Origin: Winogradskyella bathintestinalis
GTDB taxonomy: Bacteria > Bacteroidota > Bacteroidia > Flavobacteriales > Flavobacteriaceae
Assembly (NCBI RefSeq): GCF_030407435.1
Contig: NZ_JASDDK010000001.1
Span: forward strand, 682,001-746,000
Direction: 5' to 3'
Length of the DNA stretch: 64,000 bases
Part shown: positions 25,547 through 34,425 of the stretch, in pieces
Layout: the number at the start of each line of letters is the position of its first letter
Position numbering within the stretch: position 1 is the first letter of the stretch
Notes under the pieces: generated by a model
What the model saw: only the letters and a program-made list of their open reading frames with translations
Database searches by the model: none
Told to the model about the DNA's origin: nothing
Program-made: the position numbers and the translations under genes

Positions 25547-26033
25547 TCGGTTATTTTTAGTTGTAATCGGTTGTTTTTTATTGTCAAGTTGCGACTCGGA
25601 TGCTGTGTTTGATGAGTATACTTCAGTTCCTAATCAATGGAATAAAGATTCTATTGCTAGTTTTAATTTTAAAGCACCAGACACTACAAAAAAATATAAC
25701 TTATACGTTAACTTAAGAAATACAAATGCCTATAAATTCAGCAACTTATTTCTTATTGTAGAATTGAATTACCCCAACGGAAAAGCAGTAAAAGATACCT
25801 TAGAATATAAAATGGCAGCACCAAATGGAGAGTTGTTGGGTAGTGGTTTTTCAGATCTAAAAGAAAATAAATTGTGGTTTAGAGGTTATAAAGAACCTTT
25901 TAAATTTAACGAAGAAGGGGATTACACGGTAAATATTCAACACGCCATGCGAAACAATGGTGATGTTGATGGTGTTAAAAATCTAGAAGGTATAACAGAT
26001 ATTGGTTTTAGAGTAGAACAGGCTCAAAAGTAG
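25524..26033 (+). CDS. gldH: Gliding motility lipoprotein GldH
   Basis: A 169-residue lipoprotein: signal peptide ending L-S-S-C (Cys23), then an acidic D-S-D. The mature sequence (D-E-Y-T-S-V-P-N-Q-W-N-K-D-S, Y-N-L-Y-V-N-L-R-N-T-N-A-Y-K-F-S-N-L-F, split here by residue) is characteristic of GldH. The protein is needed for gliding and type IX secretion-dependent surface adhesin function in Flavobacterium johnsoniae. The gene overlaps the PSP1 gene upstream and is followed after 5 bases by a class A PBP gene, the usual flavobacterial order. GldH suggests gliding ability, in line with a T9SS substrate 1.5 kb away. Confidence 0.92.
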   Translation: MQILKKTSRLFLVVIGCFLLSSCDSDAVFDEYTSVPNQWNKDSIASFNFKAPDTTKKYNLYVNLRNTNAYKFSNLFLIVELNYPNGKAVKDTLEYKMAAPNGELLGSGFSDLKENKLWFRGYKEPFKFNEEGDYTVNIQHAMRNNGDVDGVKNLEGITDIGFRVEQAQK

Positions 26034-26038
26034 TAATT

Positions 26039-28393
26039 ATGGCAAAAAAGAAAACAACGAAATCTAAGACGGAAACTTTAGATTTTTCAAAATACGTACG
26101 TTGGTTTTGGATGGTATTTTTAGCTGGCATTTTAGCCGTAGTAATGTTATTTCTATTCGCTTCTTGGGGCTTTTTAGGTGAAATGCCCGATCATACCAAA
26201 TTAGAGAATCCAGAAACAAATTTAGCTACTGAAATTATCTCTTCAGATAATAAAACACTAGGTAAATTTTATTTTAATGATAATAGAACACCTGTAGGGT
26301 TTGAAGATTTACCTCAAAATATCGTAGATGCGCTAATAGCTACTGAAGATATTAGATATTATGACCATTCGGGTATAGATGCTAGGGGAACACTAAGAGC
26401 GTTTTCTAAATTCGGAAGTGGCGGCGGTGCGAGTACAATTTCGCAACAATTGGCAAAACAATTGTTTACAAAACAAGTTTCTTCAAACAAAATAGAAAGG
26501 TTGTTTCAAAAATTTAGAGAATGGATTATAGCGATCCGCTTGGAGCGTCAATATACCAAGGAAGAAATTATTGCCCAATATTTTAATATTTACGATTTTG
26601 GAAATAATGGTGATGGCATCCGATCTGCTTCAAGAATATATTTTAATAAAGAACCCAAAGATTTAAATTTGAAAGAATCTGCTATGTTAGTCGGTATGTT
26701 CAAAAATTCATCATTGTACAATCCTATACCTTCAAAGAATCCTGTTGGGGTAAAAAACCGAAGAAATGTAGTATTGGCTCAAATGAAGAAGTATGAGTAT
26801 ATTTCTGAAGAGATTAAAGATTCACTTCAAAAAACAGAACTCGATTTAGACTTTACACCAGAAAACCATCGTGAAGGTATTGCCACTTACTTTAGAGAAT
26901 ATTTGAGAGGCTTTATGAAAGAATGGGCAAAAGAAGAAACTAACAGAAAGCCAGATGGGAGTAAATACGATTTATATACAGATGGTCTTAAAATTTATAC
27001 CACTATAGATTCTCGTATGCAGCAATATGCTGAGGATGCCATTGCTCAACATATGCCAAGATTGCAAGCTGAGTTTGATATTCAAAACACTCCAGAAAGA
27101 AACAAAACCACCCCATTTTTAGAACTCAGCCAAGCTGAGGTTAAGAAATTATTGAATGATGGTATGAAACGTGGTGAACGTTGGAGAATACTAAAGGCTC
27201 AAGGAAAATCAGACAAAGAAATTAGAGCTTCATTTGATAAACCTACGGAAATGACTGTTTTTAAATGGAAAGATGGTAAAGCAAGTGAGGTGGACACTGT
27301 TATGAAGCCTATAGATTCCATGCGATATTACAAGTCGTTTTTACGTCCTGGTATGATGTCTATGGATCCGTTAACGGGACATGTAAAGGCATGGGTCGGC
27401 GGAATGAATTATAAACACTTCCAATACGATATGGTAAAGCAAGGCACACGGCAAGTCGGTTCTACATTTAAGCCATTTGTTTATGCCACAGCCATTGACC
27501 AATTACAGTTTTCCCCTTGCGATTCATTTCCGAGAACGCCTATTACCATTGAGGCAAATAAATTTGGAAACCCAGAAGCTTGGACCACTAAAAATTCTGA
27601 TGGTAATTATTCAGGAAAACAAACATTAAAGGATGCGTTGGCAAGTTCAACCAATACGGTAACTGCACGTTTAATTAATGAAATCGGTCCACAACCTGTG
27701 GTAGAAATGGCAAAAAAATTGGGAGTTACTGCAGATATTTTGCCTGTACCGGCAATTGCGTTAGGTACTGCTGATATTAGTGTATATGAGATGGTCGCGG
27801 CGTATTCTACTTTCGCAAATAAGGGAGTTTATAATAAACCTGTAATGGTAACCCGTATTGAAGATAAGAACGGAACAGTATTATACCAGTTTGCACCAGA
27901 GAGTAAAGATGTATTGAGTGAAGAGGTGGCTTACGTTACCGTAAATTTAATGGAAGGTGTAACCCAAGCCGGATCAGGTAGAAGACTTAGACATAAAGGT
28001 GTTGATAAATACAACCATGTATATAGAGAAATCATGACGGGTTACCCGTATGAATTAAAAAATCCAATTGCAGGAAAAACTGGAACAACTCAGAATCAAA
28101 GTGATGGTTGGTTTATGGGAATGGTTCCTAACTTGGTTACTGGCGTTTGGGTTGGTGCCGAAGATAGAGCCGTTCATTTTAAGTCTATTACCTACGGTCA
28201 AGGTGCTTCCATGGCCTTACCAATATGGGGATTATATATGAAAGCTTGTTATGAAGATGAAACCCTAGAAGTTTCTGATGGTCAGTTTGAAAAACCATCT
28301 GATCTAAAGATTGATATTAATTGCGAAGCTAGAGATGAAGGAGATCTTGGTAGTGACGAAGATCCTGAAGATTCCATGGATTTCGATTTCTAA
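26039..28393 (+). CDS. Class A penicillin-binding protein (PBP1A type)
   Basis: Bifunctional peptidoglycan synthase: glycan polymerisation plus peptide cross-linking. The 784 residues hold an inner-membrane anchor (about 22-44), a GT51 domain (about 65-250) with E-D-I-R-Y-Y-D-H-S-G-I-D, G-G-A-S-T-I-S-Q-Q-L-A-K-Q-L and I-R-L-E-R-Q-Y-T-K-E-E-I, and a transpeptidase domain (about 430-740) with S-T-F-K (Ser475), S-S-T-N and K-T-G-T (Lys680). All catalytic motifs are intact. The C-terminus ends in an acidic Asp/Glu tail. It lies 5 bases after gldH and is probably co-transcribed with it. Confidence 0.95.
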   Translation: MAKKKTTKSKTETLDFSKYVRWFWMVFLAGILAVVMLFLFASWGFLGEMPDHTKLENPETNLATEIISSDNKTLGKFYFNDNRTPVGFEDLPQNIVDALIATEDIRYYDHSGIDARGTLRAFSKFGSGGGASTISQQLAKQLFTKQVSSNKIERLFQKFREWIIAIRLERQYTKEEIIAQYFNIYDFGNNGDGIRSASRIYFNKEPKDLNLKESAMLVGMFKNSSLYNPIPSKNPVGVKNRRNVVLAQMKKYEYISEEIKDSLQKTELDLDFTPENHREGIATYFREYLRGFMKEWAKEETNRKPDGSKYDLYTDGLKIYTTIDSRMQQYAEDAIAQHMPRLQAEFDIQNTPERNKTTPFLELSQAEVKKLLNDGMKRGERWRILKAQGKSDKEIRASFDKPTEMTVFKWKDGKASEVDTVMKPIDSMRYYKSFLRPGMMSMDPLTGHVKAWVGGMNYKHFQYDMVKQGTRQVGSTFKPFVYATAIDQLQFSPCDSFPRTPITIEANKFGNPEAWTTKNSDGNYSGKQTLKDALASSTNTVTARLINEIGPQPVVEMAKKLGVTADILPVPAIALGTADISVYEMVAAYSTFANKGVYNKPVMVTRIEDKNGTVLYQFAPESKDVLSEEVAYVTVNLMEGVTQAGSGRRLRHKGVDKYNHVYREIMTGYPYELKNPIAGKTGTTQNQSDGWFMGMVPNLVTGVWVGAEDRAVHFKSITYGQGASMALPIWGLYMKACYEDETLEVSDGQFEKPSDLKIDINCEARDEGDLGSDEDPEDSMDFDF

Positions 28394-28483
28394 TTTCTTT
28401 AATATCTACATCTTATTTTATGACTTAATATTCTAAGTTTAAGACTAAGTTTCGTATTTTTCAACAGCAAAATTTTTCTATAT

Positions 28484-29188
28484 ATGATTAATAAGAAAGT
28501 GAAGAATATTAAAGAAGCATTGAAAGGTGCATCTGATAATATGACTTTTATGTTTGGCGGTTTTGGGCTATCTGGAATTCCAGAAAATGCTATAGCCGAA
28601 CTCGTGAAACTTAATTTAAAAGAATTGACCTGTATTTCTAATAATGCTGGAGTCGATGATTTTGGCTTAGGTCTATTGCTACATCAAAAACAGATAAAAA
28701 AGATGATATCGTCTTATGTTGGTGAAAACGATGAGTTTGAACGCCAAATGCTGTCTGGTGAATTGGATGTTGAATTAATTCCTCAAGGAACATTAGCAGA
28801 GCGTTGTAGAGCGGCACAAGCTGGATTTCCAGCCATATTTACTCCTGCAGGTTACGGAACTGAAGTTGCAGAGGGTAAAGAAGTACGCGAATTCGATGGA
28901 AAAATGTATGTCTTAGAACACGCTTTTAAGGCCGACTTTGCTTTTATTAAAGCTTGGAAAGGTGATGCTGCCGGAAACTTAATTTTTAAAGGTACAGCTC
29001 GGAATTTTAATCCTAATATGTGTGGTGCAGCAAAAGTAACTGTTGTTGAGGTTGAGGAGTTAGTGCCAGTAGGTGAATTAGATCCTAACCAAATTCATAT
29101 TCCTGGAATTTTTGTGCAACGTATTTTTCAAGGCGAGACCTATGAAAAGAGAATTGAACAACGAACAGTGAGGCAAAAGAATTCTTAA
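28484..29188 (+). CDS. scoA: 3-oxoacid CoA-transferase subunit A
   Basis: Alpha subunit of a family I CoA-transferase, which moves CoA between succinyl-CoA and a 3-oxoacid such as acetoacetate. In 234 residues the typical N-terminal [11 protein letters not shown] (about 26-36) and the [12 protein letters not shown] motif are present, along with F-T-P-A-G-Y-G-T-E. The beta subunit gene follows after 138 bases, more than usual for the pair, and the gap contains no ORF. The enzyme serves ketone-body or branched-chain amino-acid carbon use. Confidence 0.92.
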   Translation: MINKKVKNIKEALKGASDNMTFMFGGFGLSGIPENAIAELVKLNLKELTCISNNAGVDDFGLGLLLHQKQIKKMISSYVGENDEFERQMLSGELDVELIPQGTLAERCRAAQAGFPAIFTPAGYGTEVAEGKEVREFDGKMYVLEHAFKADFAFIKAWKGDAAGNLIFKGTARNFNPNMCGAAKVTVVEVEELVPVGELDPNQIHIPGIFVQRIFQGETYEKRIEQRTVRQKNS

Positions 29189-29326
29189 TTTTAATAATGT
29201 ACTCTAGTAGTTATAAGTTAAGCGCCTAAGGTTTACCAACTCAGACAGAAAATAAAACTTTATAACTACCATTCAACTCACACTTTTATAACAGTATAGG
29301 CACTTAAAACTTTTAATTCAAAAAAA

Positions 29327-29980
29327 ATGTTAGATAAAAACGGAATAGCAAAGCGCATCGCAAAGGAAGTAAGAGACGGTTACTATGTTAATTTAGGCAT
29401 AGGTATACCCACTTTAGTAGCTAATTTTGTTAGAGATGATATTGAAGTCGAATTTCAAAGTGAAAATGGAGTTTTAGGAATGGGGCCTTTTCCTTTCGAA
29501 GGAGATGAAGATGCCGATATTATTAATGCAGGGAAACAGACGATAACGACATTGCCAGGGGCATCATTTTTTGATTCATCAACGAGTTTCGGAATGATCA
29601 GAGGACAACATGTAGATTTAACCATATTAGGAGCAATGGAAGTTTCGGAAAATGGGGATATAGCCAATTGGAAAATTCCCGGGAAAATGGTCAAAGGTAT
29701 GGGGGGAGCTATGGATTTAGTAGCAAGTGCAGAAAATATTATAGTGGCTATGATGCATACGAATAGAGCTGGTGAATCTAAGTTGTTAAAAAAGTGCTCT
29801 TTACCATTAACTGGAGTGGCTTGTGTAAAGAAAATAGTAACAAACTTGGCAGTTTTAGAGGTAACACCAAATGGATTTAAGCTTTTAGAACGGGCACCTG
29901 GAGTTTCAGTGGAAGACATTAAAAATGCCACGGAGGGCGATCTTTTTGTCGATGGTGAAATTCCTGAAATGAATGTATAA
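29327..29980 (+). CDS. scoB: 3-oxoacid CoA-transferase subunit B
   Basis: Beta subunit carrying the catalytic glutamate: S-E-N-G places Glu46 in the CoA-transferase active-site motif. G-I-G-I-P-T-L (about 24-30) and the G-G-A-M-D-L-V glycine-rich block (about 125-131) are also typical. The 217 residues match the family. It pairs with the A subunit upstream and is followed by a terminator. Acetoacetate is the most likely substrate, but related acids cannot be excluded by sequence. Confidence 0.93.
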   Translation: MLDKNGIAKRIAKEVRDGYYVNLGIGIPTLVANFVRDDIEVEFQSENGVLGMGPFPFEGDEDADIINAGKQTITTLPGASFFDSSTSFGMIRGQHVDLTILGAMEVSENGDIANWKIPGKMVKGMGGAMDLVASAENIIVAMMHTNRAGESKLLKKCSLPLTGVACVKKIVTNLAVLEVTPNGFKLLERAPGVSVEDIKNATEGDLFVDGEIPEMNV

Positions 29981-30001
29981 ATAGAGCATTAAATAAATAT
30001 G

Positions 30002-30022
30002 AACCGCAATAAATTAGCGGTT
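30002..30022 (+). terminator. Intrinsic terminator of scoB
   Basis: AACCGC (30002-30007), 9-base loop, GCGGTT (30017-30022), continuing into a run of T. It begins 22 bases after the scoB stop codon. Confidence 0.8.
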
Positions 30023-30219
30023 TTTTTGTGCGTAAATTCTTTGTAAAATGTTTTAAATGTTAAAAAATAATGTATTTCATCGATTTATAGTGTATTTAGA
30101 CTGATATATTGAAATTAAGTTTGATATTAGCAGTCCCCAATAATTAAAACTGAAATTAACCTGATTTAGCATAAACCTAAATTAACCTTTTTGCCCTAAA
30201 TCTACCTAATTGACCGCTT

Positions 30220-30345
30220 ATGAAATCTAAATCTACTTTACCAGAACCTACTTCTAATGAAGATCACGGAATTTCAGTTTTAGAAAATACTTTTGAGTTA
30301 GTCTCGAATGTTTTTAAATTAGCAAAAAAAGTATTCATGCTATAA
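30220..30345 (+). CDS. Small ORF, 41-residue amphipathic peptide
   Basis: ATG at 30220 opens a 41-residue peptide starting M-K-S-K-S-T-L-P-E-P-T-S-N-E-D, then a helix-like stretch (V-L-E-N-T-F-E-L-V-S-N-V-F-K-L-A-K-K-V-F-M-L) with hydrophobic residues at helical spacing. It has TAAGTTTG (30117-30124) about 95 bases upstream as a possible -7 box and stops inside a strong terminator. It overlaps the tail of the convergent ABC gene by 6 bases. I recognise no family. Support is its position between two terminators and its plausible composition. Confidence 0.5.
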   Translation: MKSKSTLPEPTSNEDHGISVLENTFELVSNVFKLAKKVFML

Positions 30346-30366
30346 ACCTTTCGGAATAGCATGAAT
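30333..30366. terminator. Bidirectional terminator, small ORF and ABC gene
   Basis: ATTCATGCTAT (30333-30343), 12-base loop, ATAGCATGAAT (30356-30366): a perfect 11-bp stem with an A-run on the left and a T-run on the right, so it can end transcripts from both strands. Both stop codons lie within it. Confidence 0.88.
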
Positions 30367-32025
30367 TAACTTTTTTGTATAAGCTTGTTTTGGCGATGCA
30401 TAAATTATATCGGCATCACCAATTTCTTCAATTTTTCCTTTATTCATTACTAATAATTGATCTGCCATATATTTTACAACCGCTAAATCGTGTGAAATAA
30501 AGATATAGGTAAAGCCAAATTGCTCCTTTAAATTGTTTAATAGATTTAAAACCTGGGCTTGAACGGAGATATCTAATGCCGAAACTGATTCATCGCACAC
30601 AATAAGTTGTGGCTCTAAAGCTATAGTTCTAGCAATGCCCACTCGTTGACGTTGCCCACCAGAAAATTCATGCGGATAACGATCAAAAGCAGACGCATCC
30701 AAACCAACTTTTTCTAAAATAGCAATTACTTTTTCTTTTCTTTCGTTATTTGAAGATCCTATGCCGTGGACTTTCATAGGTTCTAATATGGCATTCCCAA
30801 TTGTTAAACGTGGATTTAAAGAGGCGAACGGATCTTGAAATATAATCTGGATATCTTTTCGTAACGATCGCATTTCGGCCGTATTTAATTTAGAGATGTC
30901 TATTCCTTTGTATAAAATACGTCCTGATGTGGCTTTATCTAATAGTAAAATAGCATTACCTAGAGTCGACTTTCCGCAGCCAGATTCTCCGACCAAACCT
31001 AAGGTTTCCCCAGGAAACACCTTAAAGCTTACACCATCTACCGCATTAAATGCGACATCTTTAGAAAGCCAGCCTGTTTTTGACAGGTACGTTTTTTCCA
31101 AATCAATGACTTCTAATAACGGGTTTTGAGCATACAGATCTTTATGATTTTTAGCTCTGTCAGCATCAGAAATAATAGCTTTACTCACATTATCAGACAT
31201 AAAATCTGAAATTGTTGGTAATTGTTCTAATCTAAATTCAGTTGAAGGTCTAGCGGCAATAAGTGCTTTGGTGTAATTATGATGAGGTGTATTAAATATT
31301 GTAGCGGTTGTGCCTTGCTCCACAATTTCACCTTGATACATTACCAAAACCCGATCGGCTAACTCTGAAACCAAAGACAAATCATGTGAAATGAATAATA
31401 CGCTCATTTTAGTTGTGCTCTGAATCGTTTTTAGAAGTTCTAAAATCTCTTTTTGCACGGTAACGTCTAATGCCGTCGTAGGCTCGTCTGCAATCAATAA
31501 TTTTGGCTTACAAGCGATAGCCATGGCAATCATTACCCGTTGTTTTTGACCTCCTGAAATTTCATGTGGATAGGCTTTAAAAATTCGGTCGGGATGAGGT
31601 AATTTTACTTTTTCAAAAAGATGGATAACTTCCGATTTTATTTCTGCAGCAGTAAGTTTGAAATGTTGTTTCAATATTTCTTGTACTTGCTTACCACAAC
31701 GCATTGACGGATTTAAGGAACTCATTGGCTCTTGGAAAATCATCGCAATTTCTTTTCCTCTTAAATTTTGAAATTCTTTTTCAGCCAAATTAACTAATTG
31801 TTTATTTCCGAATAGAATAGAACCAGAGGTTATTTTAGATATTTTTTTTGGTAATAATCCCATTAATGCCAAAGAGGTGATGGATTTACCAGAACCCGAT
31901 TCGCCAACTACCGCTACAATTTCATTAGGTTGAATAGAGAAGGATACATTTTTTATAATGTGTTTTTCAACCTTATTCTTAAAGAATGAAATATTGATAT
32001 TTTCAATGTCTATTAAATTTGCCAT
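30340..32025 (-). CDS. Dipeptide/oligopeptide ABC transporter, fused double ATPase
   Basis: A 561-residue protein with two complete ATPase domains. The first (about 1-265) has G-E-S-G-S-G-K-S (41-48), S-G-G-Q-K-Q-R and L-L-I-A-D-E-P-T. The second (about 315-561) has G-E-S-G-C-G-K-S, S-G-G-Q-R-Q-R and L-I-V-C-D-E-S. The C-terminal oligopeptide-transporter-type extensions (H-N-Y-T-K-A-L-I-A and Q-A-Y-T-K-K-L-I-H-A-I-P) mark it as a DppD-DppF or GsiA-like fusion powering peptide or nickel uptake. No permease or binding-protein gene is adjacent, so its membrane partners must be encoded elsewhere. Confidence 0.92.
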   Translation of the reverse strand: MANLIDIENINISFFKNKVEKHIIKNVSFSIQPNEIVAVVGESGSGKSITSLALMGLLPKKISKITSGSILFGNKQLVNLAEKEFQNLRGKEIAMIFQEPMSSLNPSMRCGKQVQEILKQHFKLTAAEIKSEVIHLFEKVKLPHPDRIFKAYPHEISGGQKQRVMIAMAIACKPKLLIADEPTTALDVTVQKEILELLKTIQSTTKMSVLFISHDLSLVSELADRVLVMYQGEIVEQGTTATIFNTPHHNYTKALIAARPSTEFRLEQLPTISDFMSDNVSKAIISDADRAKNHKDLYAQNPLLEVIDLEKTYLSKTGWLSKDVAFNAVDGVSFKVFPGETLGLVGESGCGKSTLGNAILLLDKATSGRILYKGIDISKLNTAEMRSLRKDIQIIFQDPFASLNPRLTIGNAILEPMKVHGIGSSNNERKEKVIAILEKVGLDASAFDRYPHEFSGGQRQRVGIARTIALEPQLIVCDESVSALDISVQAQVLNLLNNLKEQFGFTYIFISHDLAVVKYMADQLLVMNKGKIEEIGDADIIYASPKQAYTKKLIHAIPKGL

Positions 32026-32051
32026 AAATAACGTTAGTATCTAAACTAGAA

Positions 32052-32765
32052 TTACACATGTTTTATTTCATTGTTATGAAGTAATTCGTCACCTCGTAAT
32101 CTTAGGAAAATTTGGGCCACTGCAATGGTATCTTTTTCGCAATAGATAATAATGCGGTCTATTTCTTTTTCCTTATAATAAACATGGTAGACTTCACTAC
32201 CGTCAATATCGTCTTTTGGTGAAGGAATGCCTAAAACATTCGTTAATAGTTTTAAAGAAGTATAAGATTTATAATCGCCAAACTTCCATAACTCCAAAGT
32301 ATCGAGATGCGGTACTTCCCATGGTTTTTTGCCAAAGAGATTTAATTTGTATGGTAATTCTATGTTGTGGATAATCATACGTCTTGCTATATAAGGAAAG
32401 TCGAATTCCTTACCATTATGTGCACAAAGTAGATGTTTATTGGTACTAAAATGAGTAACTAATAAATTTTTAAAATCTTTTAGAATCTTAATCTCATCAC
32501 CATAAAAAGAAGTTACTCTAAACGTCCTAGATTCACCTTCCATTTTAAAATACCCAACCGATATACAAACTATTTTTCCAAATTCTGCCCAAATACCAGC
32601 CCTATCATAAAACTCATCTGCCGTAAACTCTTCTTTTCTTTGGTAACGGGATTTGGCTTCCCAAAGTTCTTGTTTAGCAATATCTAAGTCAGAGAAATTT
32701 TCTGTTTCAGGGACGGTTTCGATATCTAGGAATAGGATGTTTTCTAAGTTGAGTTTACTAATCAT
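32052..32765 (-). CDS. PolB-like 3'-5' exonuclease (DEDDy family)
   Basis: A 237-residue predicted exonuclease related to the proofreading domain of family B DNA polymerases. The acidic metal-binding residues are in order: F-L-D-I-E-T (about 12-17), H-N-G-K-E-F-D-F-P (about 115-123) and Y-C-E-K-D (about 207-211), whose Tyr makes it DEDDy. It probably trims DNA or RNA 3' ends in the cytoplasm, but no specific pathway is known for the stand-alone proteins. It lies between a peptide ABC ATPase and a serine hydrolase, with no obvious shared function. Confidence 0.85.
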   Translation of the reverse strand: MISKLNLENILFLDIETVPETENFSDLDIAKQELWEAKSRYQRKEEFTADEFYDRAGIWAEFGKIVCISVGYFKMEGESRTFRVTSFYGDEIKILKDFKNLLVTHFSTNKHLLCAHNGKEFDFPYIARRMIIHNIELPYKLNLFGKKPWEVPHLDTLELWKFGDYKSYTSLKLLTNVLGIPSPKDDIDGSEVYHVYYKEKEIDRIIIYCEKDTIAVAQIFLRLRGDELLHNNEIKHV

Positions 32766-32783
32766 ATTCAGTTTGTAGTTTTT

Positions 32784-33926
32784 TTATAAATTCTTCATCA
32801 TCTCATAAGCCTCATCAATATAAACATAAAAATCCGAAGGGAAAGAATTAACGGTGTCAGGACTTCTGTGATGTCCTAATCTAACCACAATTAAATTATC
32901 TTCTGGTATAACGATTACGTACTGGCCTAGAATGCCGCGCATTGCAAATGTATGTTTACCATTATAGTCACTTATCCAAAAACCATAGCCGTAAGGCTGA
33001 TCCGTAAATCTTGAGTGTGTCGCTTTCGCTACAAAAGAAGAGTCAAGAAGTTGCTTTCCTTTCCATTTTCCATGGTCTTTATAGAGTTTGCCAAAGCGAG
33101 CAAAATCTCGAGCATTACTAGATATGCAACAAAATGCTTTAGCCAACTTATTGTCGTCGTCATCTAATTGCCATAAAGCGTCACTTTTAGCTCCTAAAGG
33201 TTGCCAGAAACTTTCAGAAAGATAATCTGCCAATTGCTTTCCTGTAGCTTTCTGAATCACCATACCTAGCAGTTGAGTACTTCCGCTTAAATATTCAAAT
33301 TCTTTTCCAGGTGTTTTTACTACATTTTGATTTAAAATAGTTTCAGCCAAATCGTCATCATAATTCGCTCTTGCTGTAATTGAGAATGGACTTGTATAAG
33401 ACTCTACCCAATCTAAACCTGACGCCATTGAGGATAAATCGCCAACGGTGGTTTTGGTATTCTTAAATTTTGGAAAAAAATCACTAATTGGTTGTTCTAA
33501 ACTTTTGATATATCCATCCATTATAGCCTTGCCTAATAAAGAGGAAGTTATACTTTTAGCCATAGAAAACGAATTGGTTTTGGAATCCTCATCATAATTT
33601 TCTGCGTATTGTTCATACAAAATACTATCATTTTTTATAATGAGATATGCTATGGTGCCCAATTGAGTATTTATGTCTTCTAACGGTTCTGTAGCTTTAA
33701 CCGAATTGTATTTTTCGTGCAAAGGCCAAGTATCGGTTATAGATCCTTTTTTAATAGTATCATTTTCAAAATGCGGATAATCATCTATATATGCCGTGGA
33801 GTGTCCTGTAAAATACACTACTCTAATACCTTTTAAGATATAATCATAATCAAAAATATAAGCGGCAATGATTAGCAATCCGATTATGCCGATTAGCCAT
33901 TTTAATAGGTTTTTTAGTAACTTCAT
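32784..33926 (-). CDS. Membrane-anchored serine hydrolase (beta-lactamase family)
   Basis: A 380-residue protein with an N-terminal membrane helix (about 8-23) and a class C beta-lactamase-like domain (about 85-375). The S-x-x-K motif S-M-A-K puts the nucleophile at Ser121, and Y-L-S (about 206-208) fits the second Y-x-S/N motif. A H-x-G-like third motif is unclear (H-T-F-A-M-R-G, about 340). Relatives include D-aminopeptidases, esterases and peptidoglycan peptidases, so the substrate cannot be named. It likely faces the periplasm. It lies 23 bases after the ogt stop codon. Confidence 0.85.
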   Translation of the reverse strand: MKLLKNLLKWLIGIIGLLIIAAYIFDYDYILKGIRVVYFTGHSTAYIDDYPHFENDTIKKGSITDTWPLHEKYNSVKATEPLEDINTQLGTIAYLIIKNDSILYEQYAENYDEDSKTNSFSMAKSITSSLLGKAIMDGYIKSLEQPISDFFPKFKNTKTTVGDLSSMASGLDWVESYTSPFSITARANYDDDLAETILNQNVVKTPGKEFEYLSGSTQLLGMVIQKATGKQLADYLSESFWQPLGAKSDALWQLDDDDNKLAKAFCCISSNARDFARFGKLYKDHGKWKGKQLLDSSFVAKATHSRFTDQPYGYGFWISDYNGKHTFAMRGILGQYVIVIPEDNLIVVRLGHHRSPDTVNSFPSDFYVYIDEAYEMMKNL

Positions 33927-33949
33927 GAGGAGGATTTAAAATATATAAA

Positions 33950-34423
33950 TTAGAATAAAGATTGTTGTGTGTAATCACTTTCATGATTGATGAGCCATTG
34001 TTTTCTGTATAATCCGCCGGCATAACCTGTAAGGCTTCCGTCGCTACCAATTACTCTATGGCAGGGCACGATTATCCATAGTGGATTTTTGCCATTGGCA
34101 CTTGCGACGGCTCTAATCGCTTTAACGTTTCCTAATTGTTTGGATAATTCTAGATATGATACGGTTTTTCCAAAAGGAATAGTTTTAAGTCGCTCCCACA
34201 CTTTTTTCTGAAAACTAGTGCCTTCAGGATTAAGTTTTAAATCGAAAGAAGTACGTTCTTCTTTAAAGTATTCTTTAATTTGAGTAGTACAATCTAGCAA
34301 TGCTTCTGGAATTGTATGAGATAATTCTTCTTGCGTATCTACAATTGAAACTGATATTATACCATCTTTATCGCCATTAATTTTAGCACAACCTAAAGGG
34401 GTTTCAATGATACAAGTTGGCAT
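33950..34423 (-). CDS. ogt: Methylated-DNA--protein-cysteine methyltransferase
   Basis: Suicide DNA repair protein that takes the alkyl group from O6-alkylguanine onto its own cysteine. The active-site motif I-V-P-C-H-R-V is intact with Cys121, and the helix-turn-helix block F-Q-K-K-V-W-E-R-L-K-T-I-P-F-G-K-T-V-S-Y (71-90) and Y-A-G-G-L follow the family pattern. At 157 residues it lacks the Ada regulatory domain. The start is 2 bases after the CNNM gene's stop codon, so the two are co-transcribed. Confidence 0.95.
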   Translation of the reverse strand: MPTCIIETPLGCAKINGDKDGIISVSIVDTQEELSHTIPEALLDCTTQIKEYFKEERTSFDLKLNPEGTSFQKKVWERLKTIPFGKTVSYLELSKQLGNVKAIRAVASANGKNPLWIIVPCHRVIGSDGSLTGYAGGLYRKQWLINHESDYTQQSLF

Positions 34424-34425
34424 TT

